A DNA stretch of 21,013 nucleotides from CAYQEC01 sp964416425. Its GTDB lineage: Bacteria > Actinomycetota > Acidimicrobiia > Spongiisociales > UBA5794. Both the position numbers and the translations under genes were made by a program. The notes beneath the pieces are model-generated. The model had not been told where the DNA came from. It made no database searches and worked only from the letters and a program-made list of their open reading frames with translations. The stretch spans positions 1 through 21,013 of the forward strand of contig CAYQEC010000037.1 of NCBI GenBank assembly GCA_964416425.1. Reading direction: 5' to 3'. This document shows, one piece after another, positions 14,433-21,013 of the stretch; position 1 is the stretch's first letter; every line of letters begins with the position of its first letter.

Positions 14433-15571
14433 CGCTGCACCACCTCCACCGCGGCTCGGCACTCCTCGGCGGAAGGTACCAGGGCGAGCCGCAGGTATCC
14501 CTCGCCGCCTTTCCCGAAGAAGCGACCCGCCGAGACGACGACCCCTCCTTCGAGCAGCCGCTCGGTGGCGGCGAGGTCGTCGTCGACCATGACCCACAGG
14601 TAGAGGCCGGCGTGGGAGGCGACCGTCTTCAGCCCGATCGCGTCGAAGGCCTCCCGCAGGATCTGCCGCTTCTCGGCGAAGATCTCGCGGCGCAGGGCGG
14701 CGTGCGCGTCGTCGCCCCAGGCGGCGGCGGCCGCCGCCTGCACGAAGTCGGGGGAGGCGGTCCCGGTGGCGGTGCGCAGCTTCTTGAGGGCGGCGATGGC
14801 TTCCGGATCGCCGACGATGGCGCCGGACCGGTACCCGGTCATGCCGGAGCGCTTCGAGCACGAGAAGAAGGCGAGGACCCCGGCGGCGCCCGGGCCGGCG
14901 GCCTGCAGGGCCGAGGCGGGACCGTGAGGGAACGCGGCGGGCTCGTAGATGTCGGCGTAGCACTCGTCGGAGAGCAGCATCACGTCGGCGGCCCGGGCCC
15001 GTTCCACCAGGGTGAGCAGGTCGGCGAGCGGCGTGACGGCGCCGGTCGGGTTGTGCGGGGTGCAGATCCACAGCAGCCGGGCCCGTTCCCAGATCTCGTC
15101 GGACACCTGGTCGGGCCGGAGCACGAAGTCGCCGGAGAGGATCACCGGGCGCGCTTCGGCCCCGGCGAAGCGGGCTCCCCGCTCGTAGATCGGGTACCCG
15201 GGGGTGCCGTACACCACCACGTCGCCGGCGGCGCGGTCGACGAAGGCGAGCGGGGTGCTGAACACCGCCTCCTTCGCACCGGAGGTCGGCATGATCTGTG
15301 TCTCCGGGTCGACCGTGACCCCGAAGCGGCGGGCCAGGTAGCCGGCGATGGCCAGCCGCAGCTCCTCGGCGCCGGCGGTGAGGGGGTACTGGGACACGGC
15401 GGGGACCGCCCGGCGCAAGGCGTCGGGGATGAACTCGGGGGTCGGCTCCCTCGGGTCACCGATCGAGAAATCGATGACGGTGCGCCCCGCCTTCCGCATG
15501 GCGTGGGCCCGTTCTTGCACCATGGCGATCGGGTAGGCCCCCAGCTCGGCCAGGACCGGATTGAGTCGCAT
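14420..15571 (-). CDS. dapC: succinyldiaminopimelate transaminase
   Basis: 383-aa fold-type I PLP aminotransferase, assigned as the enzyme converting N-succinyl-2-amino-6-ketopimelate to N-succinyl-LL-diaminopimelate. PLP-site residues are visible: N174 (TPHNPTG), D202 and Y205 (SDECYADIYE), K240 (FFSCSKRSGMTGYRSG, the Schiff-base lysine) and a distal substrate arginine near the C-terminus (YLRLALV). Class I aminotransferases are hard to assign alone, but the gene leads a dapC-dapD-dapE operon, which makes DapC the likely role. The ATG has a leaderless-type promoter. It is divergent from the gene at 15660. Confidence 0.9.
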   Translation of the reverse strand: MRLNPVLAELGAYPIAMVQERAHAMRKAGRTVIDFSIGDPREPTPEFIPDALRRAVPAVSQYPLTAGAEELRLAIAGYLARRFGVTVDPETQIMPTSGAKEAVFSTPLAFVDRAAGDVVVYGTPGYPIYERGARFAGAEARPVILSGDFVLRPDQVSDEIWERARLLWICTPHNPTGAVTPLADLLTLVERARAADVMLLSDECYADIYEPAAFPHGPASALQAAGPGAAGVLAFFSCSKRSGMTGYRSGAIVGDPEAIAALKKLRTATGTASPDFVQAAAAAAWGDDAHAALRREIFAEKRQILREAFDAIGLKTVASHAGLYLWVMVDDDLAATERLLEGGVVVSAGRFFGKGGEGYLRLALVPSAEECRAAVEVVQRCLT

Positions 15572-15577
15572 GCCGCC

Positions 15578-15583
15578 ACGCTA
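15578..15583 (-). promoter_or_regulatory. -10 element for leaderless dapCDE mRNA
   Basis: TAGCGT on the minus strand ends 6 nt before the dapC ATG, with GGCGGC between. No -35 box is visible at 16-18 nt. The same hexamer TAGCGT is found upstream of ligA. Confidence 0.55.
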
Positions 15584-15647
15584 GTTGCTCGACCCGGGAT
15601 CGCGGTCCGGCTCGGCGCCACCGGTCCGGCTGCCTCCCGCCCCACCG

Positions 15648-15653
15648 TATGAT
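15648..15653 (+). promoter_or_regulatory. -10 element for leaderless mRNA of the 133-aa anchored protein
   Basis: TATGAT, the best -10 match in the window, ends 6 nt before the GTG at 15660; the intervening bases are CGCCCC. It lies 64 bp from the dapC -10 and points the other way. Confidence 0.6.
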
Positions 15654-15659
15654 CGCCCC

Positions 15660-16061
15660 GTGAGTTCCAACGGCTACCGCCTCGTCTTCGCCCTGCTCGG
15701 CCTCGCCCTCGCCGCGGTGGTGGTGTTCGTCGTGGCGGTGGCGCCTTCGGGGCGGGACGTCCCCCTCCCCGAGGCGGTGGAGCGCATCTCGCCAGAGGAC
15801 GGGGCGACCGTGCTGCGCCAGATCGGGATCGTGATCGACATGCAGCCGGGGTACCGCATCGAGCTCTTCGTCGACGGGACCCTCATCCCGTCCGAGGAGA
15901 TCCGGGCCTCGGTGCCGACCGGCCGGTTCGAGTGGTCGCCGGGCCCGCTCTCGATGATCCCCGAGTGGACGCCGGGGACCCACACCGTGCTCGTCACCTG
16001 GGATCGGGCGAGCGGGCTCCCCGACCCCGGCGAGCTCGGCTGGTCGTTCCGGGTCCAGTAG
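15660..16061 (+). CDS. membrane-anchored extracytoplasmic protein of unknown function, 133 aa
   Basis: I do not recognise a named family. Residues 7-29 form one hydrophobic helix following a short polar N-terminus, so the rest (30-133) should lie outside the membrane; there is no lipobox cysteine. The outer part alternates short hydrophobic strands and has evenly placed tryptophans (W92, W103, W114, W128), ending WSFRVQ, which suggests a small Ig-like beta-sandwich (inference). The GTG at 15660 is chosen over an upstream ATG at 15585 because TATGAT ends 6 nt before it. It is divergent from dapC and convergent with ligA, 16 bp between stops. Confidence 0.72.
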   Translation: MSSNGYRLVFALLGLALAAVVVFVVAVAPSGRDVPLPEAVERISPEDGATVLRQIGIVIDMQPGYRIELFVDGTLIPSEEIRASVPTGRFEWSPGPLSMIPEWTPGTHTVLVTWDRASGLPDPGELGWSFRVQ

Positions 16062-16077
16062 CGGCGGCGCCGCCCGC

Positions 16078-18129
16078 TCAGCCGGCCCCCGCCGCCTCCA
16101 GGGCTGCGGGGCCCTCGGCGAGGGCCCGCCGGAACGTCTCCTCGTCGATCACCGGTACCCCGAGCTGCTCGGCCTTGCGGAGCTTCGACCCGGGGTCGGC
16201 GCCGGCGACGACGGCGGTGGTGCGGCTCGACACCGAGCCGGTCACCTTGCCGCCCCGCTCCTCGACCGCCGCCTTCGCCTCGTCGCGGCTGAGCTGCTGC
16301 AGCGTCCCGGTGAGCACCAGCGTCACCCCCTCCAGCAGGGTGGCGCCGGCAGCGGCCTCCCGTTCCGGTTCCGGGTCCGCCAGCCGGACCCCGGCCGCCG
16401 CCAGCTTGCGCACCAGCTCCCGGTTGGCGGGATCGTCGGCCCAGTCCCGGATCGAGGCGGCGATCTCGGGGCCGACCCCCTCGACGGCGATGATCTCCTC
16501 CGGGGTCGCCGCCAGCAGGCGCCCCAGGCTGTGGAACTCCCGGGCCAGGAGGCGGGCCACGGTCCCCCCGACGTGGGGGATCCCGAGGGCGGTGAGCAGC
16601 CTGCCCAGCGGCCGGTCCCGGGCGCCGGCGATGGCCGCCATCAGGTTGTCGACCGAGACCTCGGCCCAACCCTCGAAGGCGAGCAGCCGGTCTCGATCGA
16701 GGGTGAAGATGTCGGCCGGGTCGTGGATGACGCCCTCCCGCCGCAGCAGGTCGACCGTCTTGTACCCGAGGCCCTCGATGTCCATGGCGCCGCGGGAAGC
16801 GAAGTGGAACAGGTACTCGCGGAGACGGGAGGGGCAGGCGTAGCCGCCGGTACAGCGCGCCTTCGCCTCCCCTTCCGGCAGCACGATCGTGTTGTCGCAG
16901 AAGGGGCAGGTGGCGGGCATGTGCCACTTGCGCCGTCCCGCCGGGCGGGCCGCCAGCACCGCTCCCACCACTTCCGGGATGACATCGCCTGCCCGGCGTA
17001 CGATCACGGTGTCGCCGGGACGCACGTCCCTGCGGTGGACCTCGCCCTCGTTGTGGAGCGTGGCGGTGCTCACCGTGACCCCACCGACGAAGACCGGCTC
17101 CAGCACCGCGTAGGGGGTGACGGCGCCGGTGCGGCCCACGTTGACCTCGATCGCCTTCAGCAGGGTGGTCTTCTCCTCCGGCGGCAGCTTGTAGGCCACG
17201 GCCCAGCGCGGGCTCTTGGCGGTGAACCCGGCCGCCTGCTGATCGGCCAGCTCGTCGACCTTGACGACGATCCCGTCGATCTCGTAGTCGTATTCGTGGC
17301 GCCGTTGCAGGGTGTCGGCGACGAAGCGATCCACCCCGGCCAGGTCGGCGACCCGGGCGGTGGCGGGATTGACCTTGAGGCCGAGCTTGGCGAGCCACTC
17401 CAGGGCCTGGTGATGGCTGGTGAGGGTGGGCCCGCCTTCCAGGTACCCGAGCTGGTACACCCAGATCGACAGCTTGCGGGAGGCGGTTATGGCCGGGTCC
17501 TTCTGGCGCACCGACCCGGCGGCGGTGTTGCGGGGGTTCACGTAGGGCCGCAGGCCCTGTTCGGCCTGGCGGGCGTTGAGCTCCTCGAACGCCGAGACCG
17601 GCATGTAGATCTCGCCCCGAATCTCCATCACCGCCGGCGGGTCACCGTGGAGGCGGAGCGGGACGGCGTCGATGGTGCGGACGTTGGCGGTGATGTCCTC
17701 CCCGGTGACACCGTCGCCGCGGGTGGCCCCCTGGGTGAGCACCCCCGCCTCGTAGGTCAGCGACACCGCCAGGCCGTCGATCTTCAGCTCGCAGACGTAC
17801 CCTTCCGGTTCCCGGCCCAGGAGGCGCACCAGGCGGTCCCGCCAGGCGTGCAGCCCTTCGGTGGAGTCGACGTTGTCGAGGGAGAACATGCGCTCCCGGT
17901 GCTCGACGGCGGCGAAGACGTCCGCCGCCGGGGCCCCGACCCGCTGGGTCGGCGAATCGGGGGTCACCAGCTCGGGATGCTCCGCCTCGAGAGCGAGCAG
18001 CTCGTTGAAGAGGGCGTCGTACTCGGCGTCGGAGATCACCGGGTCGGCCAGCACGTGGTAGCGGTGCAGGTGGAAGCGGATCTGCTCCCGCAGCTCCTCG
18101 ATCTTGGCCTCGGTTTCCGCTGCGCCCAT
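16078..18129 (-). CDS. ligA: NAD-dependent DNA ligase
   Basis: 683-aa essential ligase that seals nicks during replication and repair. Domain order is complete. The Ia domain recognises NAD (Y24, H-Y pattern, D34-YD around residues 31-39). The adenylation domain has nucleophile K116 in ELKIDG, then RGDG (137-140), EIRGEIY (169-175), IVVKVD (287-292) and AVAYK (310-314). The OB fold follows. The zinc site is C408, C411, C426 and C432, then helix-hairpin-helix repeats and a C-terminal BRCT domain from about residue 605 (LEGVTLVLTGTL). The length is typical. The ATG has a GGGAG ribosome-binding site at 6-nt spacing, so this transcript carries a leader. It lies 74 bp after mnmA on the same strand. 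Confidence 0.97.
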   Translation of the reverse strand: MGAAETEAKIEELREQIRFHLHRYHVLADPVISDAEYDALFNELLALEAEHPELVTPDSPTQRVGAPAADVFAAVEHRERMFSLDNVDSTEGLHAWRDRLVRLLGREPEGYVCELKIDGLAVSLTYEAGVLTQGATRGDGVTGEDITANVRTIDAVPLRLHGDPPAVMEIRGEIYMPVSAFEELNARQAEQGLRPYVNPRNTAAGSVRQKDPAITASRKLSIWVYQLGYLEGGPTLTSHHQALEWLAKLGLKVNPATARVADLAGVDRFVADTLQRRHEYDYEIDGIVVKVDELADQQAAGFTAKSPRWAVAYKLPPEEKTTLLKAIEVNVGRTGAVTPYAVLEPVFVGGVTVSTATLHNEGEVHRRDVRPGDTVIVRRAGDVIPEVVGAVLAARPAGRRKWHMPATCPFCDNTIVLPEGEAKARCTGGYACPSRLREYLFHFASRGAMDIEGLGYKTVDLLRREGVIHDPADIFTLDRDRLLAFEGWAEVSVDNLMAAIAGARDRPLGRLLTALGIPHVGGTVARLLAREFHSLGRLLAATPEEIIAVEGVGPEIAASIRDWADDPANRELVRKLAAAGVRLADPEPEREAAAGATLLEGVTLVLTGTLQQLSRDEAKAAVEERGGKVTGSVSSRTTAVVAGADPGSKLRKAEQLGVPVIDEETFRRALAEGPAALEAAGAG

Positions 18130-18159
18130 CGCTCGCTCCCGCCGTGACGTCCGGGCCGT

Positions 18160-18165
18160 ACGCTA
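18160..18165 (-). promoter_or_regulatory. -10 element of ligA (leadered)
   Basis: TAGCGT on the minus strand ends 30 nt before the ligA ATG, predicting a leader of about 23 nt that holds GGGAG (18136-18140). It is useful as an internal contrast: the same hexamer as dapC, but with a ribosome-binding site and a leader. Confidence 0.45.
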
Positions 18166-18203
18166 CCGGGCGCGGGTGACACGGCGGGCCGGTCCCGGGC
18201 GTC

Positions 18204-19277
18204 TCAGCCTGCCGGCAGCACCCCTCCGATGGTGCCGCCGCCGAGTACCTCGTCGCCGCGGTAGAAGACGGCGGCCTGACCCGGGGTCACCGCCGCCTGC
18301 GGCTCGTCGAAGCGCACCTCCCAGGCGCCTTCGCCGGCCGGGGCGAGGCGGGCCGGGGTCGGCTCGGAGCGGTAGCGGATCTTGACGGCCACCGCGTCAT
18401 TCTCCGGGGCGTGGCCTGCCACGAACGACACCCCCTCGACCCGGCAGCCCTCCGCCAGCAGGTCGCGGCGGGAACCGACGACGACGGTGGCCTCGGCGGG
18501 GCGGATGTCGACGACGTAGCGGCGCTCCCCCGCCGCCGCCCCGAGTCCGCGGCGCTGCCCGATCGTGTAGTCGACCGTCCCGTCGTGGTGGCCCACGACC
18601 TCGCCGGAGCCGGTGACGATGACGCCGGGCCGGGCCGCCTGCGGGAACCGTTCCCGCAGAAAGCAGCGGTAGTCGCCCTTCCCCACGAAGCAGAGGTCCT
18701 GGCTGTCGGGCTTGGCGGCGGTGCGCAGCCCGAGGCGGGCCGCTTCGGCCCGCACCCCGGTCTTCGTCATCTCCCCGACCGGGAACCGGATCCGTTCCAG
18801 GTCGCGCTGGGCCAGCATGTGGAGGACGTAGGACTGGTCCTTGGCGGTGTCGGCGGCCCGCAGCAGGTGGTAGCCGGCGCCGTCGTGACGGATCCGGGCA
18901 TGGTGCCCGGTGACGAGGACGTCGCATTCCAGGGCGGTGGTCCGCTCCAGCAGCGCCTTGAACCGCACCCGCCGGTTGCACTCGATGCAGGGGTTGGGGG
19001 TGAGCCCGGCCAGGTAGGCCTCCCCGAAGGGGTCCACCACCGCGGTCGTGAACTCGTCGACGTAGTCGAGCACGTAGTAGGGGACGTCGAGCCGGGCGGC
19101 GACGCTGCGGGCGTCCTCGGCGTCGGCGACGGTGCAGCACCCGGCGCTGGGCATGGTGCCGTCGGATCCCTCCCACTGCTTGAGGGTGACGCCGACGACG
19201 TCCCAGCCCTGCTCCAGCATGAGGGCAGCCGCCACCGAGCTGTCGACTCCGCCCGACATGGCCACCAGCGCCCTCAC
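18204..19277 (-). CDS. mnmA: tRNA-specific 2-thiouridylase
   Basis: 357-aa PP-loop enzyme that adenylates and thiolates U34 of the Lys, Glu and Gln tRNAs with UUU, UUC and UUG anticodons. The ATP-binding loop is SGGVDSS (8-14). The two catalytic cysteines are C97 (NPCIECN) and C196 (DLCFVG). The central domain contains CDVLVTGHHAR and the KDQSYVLHML segment (146-155), and the C-terminal beta-barrel begins near residue 275. The GTG start is set by a 4-bp GTGA overlap with the cysteine desulfurase gene, its expected sulfur donor. The family N-terminus matches this start, and the long upstream frame is a shadow of the desulfurase gene. Confidence 0.96.
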   Translation of the reverse strand: MRALVAMSGGVDSSVAAALMLEQGWDVVGVTLKQWEGSDGTMPSAGCCTVADAEDARSVAARLDVPYYVLDYVDEFTTAVVDPFGEAYLAGLTPNPCIECNRRVRFKALLERTTALECDVLVTGHHARIRHDGAGYHLLRAADTAKDQSYVLHMLAQRDLERIRFPVGEMTKTGVRAEAARLGLRTAAKPDSQDLCFVGKGDYRCFLRERFPQAARPGVIVTGSGEVVGHHDGTVDYTIGQRRGLGAAAGERRYVVDIRPAEATVVVGSRRDLLAEGCRVEGVSFVAGHAPENDAVAVKIRYRSEPTPARLAPAGEGAWEVRFDEPQAAVTPGQAAVFYRGDEVLGGGTIGGVLPAG

Positions 19278-20404
19278 GGCAGGTCCTCCAGCGCCGCCAG
19301 GACCCGCTCGGCGGCGACGTCCCCGTCGGCGGGCGTGGTAACCCAGCCGAACGTGAATCGCACGCATTCGGCGGCGGCGTCCTCGTCGAAGCCCATGGCG
19401 GCGAGCACGTGGGAGACCTCGCCGGCCCCGCTGTGGCAGGCGGAGCCGGCGGCGGCCGCCACCTGGCGCCGGTCGAGGCGGATCAGCAGCGTCTCGGCGG
19501 GGACGCCGGGGAAGCGAAGGTGGCTGTGCTGGACGAGCCGACGGTCGGGCGGGACGTTCACGCCGAGGCCGGGCACCGCGGCCCGCAGCCGGGTCTCGAA
19601 CCTGTCCCGCGCCGCGGCGACGTCGCGGCGGAACCGGGCCCGATCGGCCACGGTCGCCTCCATCGCCGCCACCATGCCGACGATGCCGGCGACGTTGTGG
19701 GTGCCGGAGCGACGCCCCAACTCCTGACCGCCGCCGTGCAGCACCGGCTCCAGCTCGATCCCGTTGCGCACGTAGAGCAGGCCCACCCCCTTGGGTCCCC
19801 CGAACTTGTGGGCCGCCAGCGAGATGAGATCGGCTCCGGTGGAAGCCACGGTGACGTCCTCGGAGACGAAGGCCTGCACCGCGTCGGTGTGGACCGCCGC
19901 CTTCCGACCATCGAGGGCGGCGGCGATCTCCGCCACCGGTTGCCGGGCCCCGGTCTCGTTGTTGGCTGCCATCACCGACACCACCGCGGTGTCGCTGGTC
20001 ACGGCGGCGACCACCGCGGCCGGATCGACGACCCCGTCCCGGTCGACCCCGACCCGGGTCACGGCACAGCCCAGGCGCTCCAGGAAATCTGCGGTTCGCA
20101 GCACCGCCTCGTGCTCGACGGCCGTCGTCACCACACCGCCGCGCCGCCCTGCGGCGAGGGCGGCCCCGGCGACGGCGAGGTTGTCGGCCTCCGTCCCGCC
20201 ACCGGTGAACACGATCTCGAGCGGGTGGGAAGCGCCAAGCAGGGCGGCGGCCCGTTCCCGGGCCTGCTCCATCGCCGATTTGGCGCGGCGGGACGTCCCG
20301 TGGACGCCGGAGGGATTGCCGAACACCTCGTCGAGGAAGGGGGCCATCGCGTCCCGGGTCTCCGGGCGCACCATCGTCGTCGCCGCGTGATCCAGGTAGA
20401 GCAT
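19274..20404 (-). CDS. cysteine desulfurase (NifS/IscS family)
   Basis: 376-aa fold-type I PLP enzyme that takes sulfur from cysteine and passes it as a persulfide. It starts with the family hallmark YLDHAATT (3-10). The PLP lysine is K200 (AAHKFGGPKGVG), and H98 (TTAVEHEA) and D174/Q177 (HTDAVQ) line the cofactor. The active-site cysteine is C323 in GSACHSG, and RSGTHN (232-237) is present. The position directly before mnmA with a 4-bp overlap points to a role in tRNA 2-thiolation. It may also serve Fe-S assembly, so I leave the symbol blank between iscS and a dedicated desulfurase. The ATG fits the family start. Confidence 0.94.
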   Translation of the reverse strand: MLYLDHAATTMVRPETRDAMAPFLDEVFGNPSGVHGTSRRAKSAMEQARERAAALLGASHPLEIVFTGGGTEADNLAVAGAALAAGRRGGVVTTAVEHEAVLRTADFLERLGCAVTRVGVDRDGVVDPAAVVAAVTSDTAVVSVMAANNETGARQPVAEIAAALDGRKAAVHTDAVQAFVSEDVTVASTGADLISLAAHKFGGPKGVGLLYVRNGIELEPVLHGGGQELGRRSGTHNVAGIVGMVAAMEATVADRARFRRDVAAARDRFETRLRAAVPGLGVNVPPDRRLVQHSHLRFPGVPAETLLIRLDRRQVAAAAGSACHSGAGEVSHVLAAMGFDEDAAAECVRFTFGWVTTPADGDVAAERVLAALEDLP

Positions 20405-20412
20405 GCCCCGTC

Positions 20413-20418
20413 ATTGTC
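20413..20418 (-). promoter_or_regulatory. weak -10-like hexamer of the cysteine desulfurase gene
   Basis: GACAAT on the minus strand ends 8 nt before the ATG at 20404, with no Shine-Dalgarno in between. It matches TATAAT at four positions but lacks the first T, so it is weaker than the other leaderless candidates. Confidence 0.3.
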
Positions 20419-20479
20419 GCAGAGTGCCCGCCGGAGGAGAACGTGGAACGCGGCGGCCGGGAATGCAGTCACATCCGCA

Positions 20480-20511
20480 CCGATCGCTCGCCCGACCCGC
20501 TCCGATCGGGC
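20480..20511 (-). terminator. hairpin region after the 113-aa gene
   Basis: Two mutually exclusive stems occur 11-42 nt past the stop at 20522: GCCCGA/TCGGGC (20490-20495 with 20506-20511) and CCGATCG/CGATCGG (20480-20486 with 20503-20509). There is no U-tract. Together they may end the upstream transcript before the desulfurase promoter. Confidence 0.35.
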
Positions 20512-20521
20512 ATGGACGGCT

Positions 20522-20863
20522 TCAGCGATTGATGCCGAATTCCTGGACGTCGAGGCTCCATGCTTCGCCGTCGGTGACGATTGCTTTCCCACCGATCGAC
20601 GCGTAGGTGACCTCGGCGAGGTCGACACTCTCCGGGATGACGTTGATGCACAACCTGGCGTCGACGACCGGGATCACTCGCGTTCGCACCTCGGGTCGTT
20701 TCACGAATTCCGCCGTTGCACCGTCGTAGACGAACGTGAACCCGCGGACGACCACGTAGGCGTCTCGGGCTTCGACGATCTCACCCACGAAGTGCCGCCG
20801 GACATCGGTCTCGAATGCCCTGCGCTCGGCGACGTGGATCTTGGCACCGGGTTCGATCGCCAT
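20522..20863 (-). CDS. hypothetical protein, 113 aa, unrecognised
   Basis: I do not recognise a family. The protein has no signal peptide or membrane segment. It alternates charged and beta-branched residues (GEIVEARDAYVVVRGFTFVY; RTRVIPVVDARLCINVIP), which suggests a small mostly-beta fold such as a barrel (inference). The ATG at 20863 is preferred over a GTG at 20890 because a TACAGT -10 ends 7 nt before the ATG and would lie inside the longer reading frame. About 22 of 113 codons end in A or T, including four CGA and five GAA, against about 12 of 96 in gatC: a mild difference that could mean a more recent arrival. It is transcribed alone, 117 bp before the desulfurase gene. Confidence 0.7.
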   Translation of the reverse strand: MAIEPGAKIHVAERRAFETDVRRHFVGEIVEARDAYVVVRGFTFVYDGATAEFVKRPEVRTRVIPVVDARLCINVIPESVDLAEVTYASIGGKAIVTDGEAWSLDVQEFGINR

Positions 20864-20870
20864 CCGATGC

Positions 20871-20876
20871 ACTGTA
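20871..20876 (-). promoter_or_regulatory. -10 element for leaderless mRNA of the 113-aa gene
   Basis: TACAGT on the minus strand ends 7 nt before the ATG at 20863. No ribosome-binding site is present in between and no -35 box at 16-18 nt. Confidence 0.55.
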
Positions 20877-20890
20877 GCGAGGCACCACAC

Positions 20891-20903
20891 CGGCCAGTGG
20901 CCG
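20891..20903. promoter_or_regulatory. candidate operator palindrome
   Basis: CGGCCA-G-TGGCCG is a perfect 6-bp inverted repeat with a 1-nt centre, placed 14 bp upstream of the TACAGT -10 and covering the -35 zone. This position suits a repressor or activator site for the 113-aa gene. Short GC palindromes arise by chance in such DNA, so this is tentative. Confidence 0.3.
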
Positions 20904-21013
20904 TTTCCCCGGACCCGCCGCGGAATGACGATCGGCGGGGACGCCCGAGCGCGGCGACCAGGTGTTGCGACCGCCGCCGGGTGCCCGCCGCCGGATTCCC
21001 CGCAGCCTCCTAG

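Noticed and set aside
20864..20890. Longer GTG start for the 113-aa gene, giving 122 residues
   Set aside because: It would place the TACAGT -10 within the coding sequence, and it lacks a ribosome-binding site.
19409..21013. 534-codon open frame on the plus strand across the desulfurase gene to the window end
   Set aside because: It is antisense to the cysteine desulfurase and the 113-aa gene and has His/Gly/Arg-rich composition without domains. Long antisense frames are expected in high-GC coding DNA.
20891..21013. Partial gene at the right edge
   Set aside because: No frame shows recognisable motifs, and the piece is too short to judge. Apart from the palindrome at 20891-20903 nothing is supported.

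Overview
The window is an ordinary, densely coded stretch of chromosome from a high-GC bacterium, very probably an Actinomycetota member. Most codons end in G or C, GTG starts are frequent, Gln-tRNA is made by GatCAB, and SerA is the long form. The gene order also recalls, from memory, the Mycobacterium tuberculosis segment Rv2992c-Rv3025c (gltX, FAH-like hydrolase, serA, gatB, gatA, gatC, ligA, mnmA, iscS). The class cannot be fixed from sequence alone. Acidimicrobiia or another early-branching actinobacterial class is my guess, partly because DapD looks like the proteobacterial type.

Layout. 1-3033 (minus): tRNA-Glu(CUC), tRNA-Gln(CUG), gltX, an FAH-family hydrolase and an unrecognised 173-aa protein. 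3034-4475: ilvE (minus) and pgpA (plus), divergent. 4476-4694: a 219-bp convergent spacer packed with hairpins. 4695-6278: serA (minus). 6439-6652: a small membrane protein (minus), frameshifted in the given sequence at a C7 run, divergent from an LCP-family cell-wall phosphotransferase gene (plus, 6736-8217). 8225-12516 (minus): gatC-gatA-gatB, then an SRPBCC-like and a HAD-hydrolase gene. 12565-15571 (minus): dapC-dapD-dapE. 15660-16061 (plus): a membrane-anchored protein of unknown function. 16078-20404 (minus): cysteine desulfurase-mnmA-ligA. 20522-20863 (minus): an unrecognised 113-aa protein. There is no gene-free stretch above 300 bases. The larger gaps are 4476-4694, 6279-6438, 20405-20521 and 20864-21013. 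The last 123 bases hold no gene I can support.

How the genes work together. The strongest functional theme is glutamate/glutamine decoding. GluRS (gltX), a tRNA-Glu, a tRNA-Gln and the GatCAB amidotransferase lie in one window, and cysteine desulfurase plus MnmA thiolate U34 of Glu/Gln/Lys tRNAs. The two tRNAs here have C34, so they are not themselves MnmA substrates. A second theme is amino-acid and wall-precursor supply: serA, ilvE and the three-gene succinylase branch to diaminopimelate, with an LCP enzyme acting on the wall.

Expression architecture is the most informative non-coding signal. Seven genes have a TANNNT -10-like hexamer ending 6-8 nt before the start codon with no usable Shine-Dalgarno, which is the signature of leaderless transcripts. 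Two more (ilvE and the cysteine desulfurase) have weaker hexamers at the same spacing. Genes inside operons are mostly joined by 4-bp ATGA/GTGA overlaps. I see no mobile element, CRISPR array, phage or defence system, and no convincing new multi-gene system.
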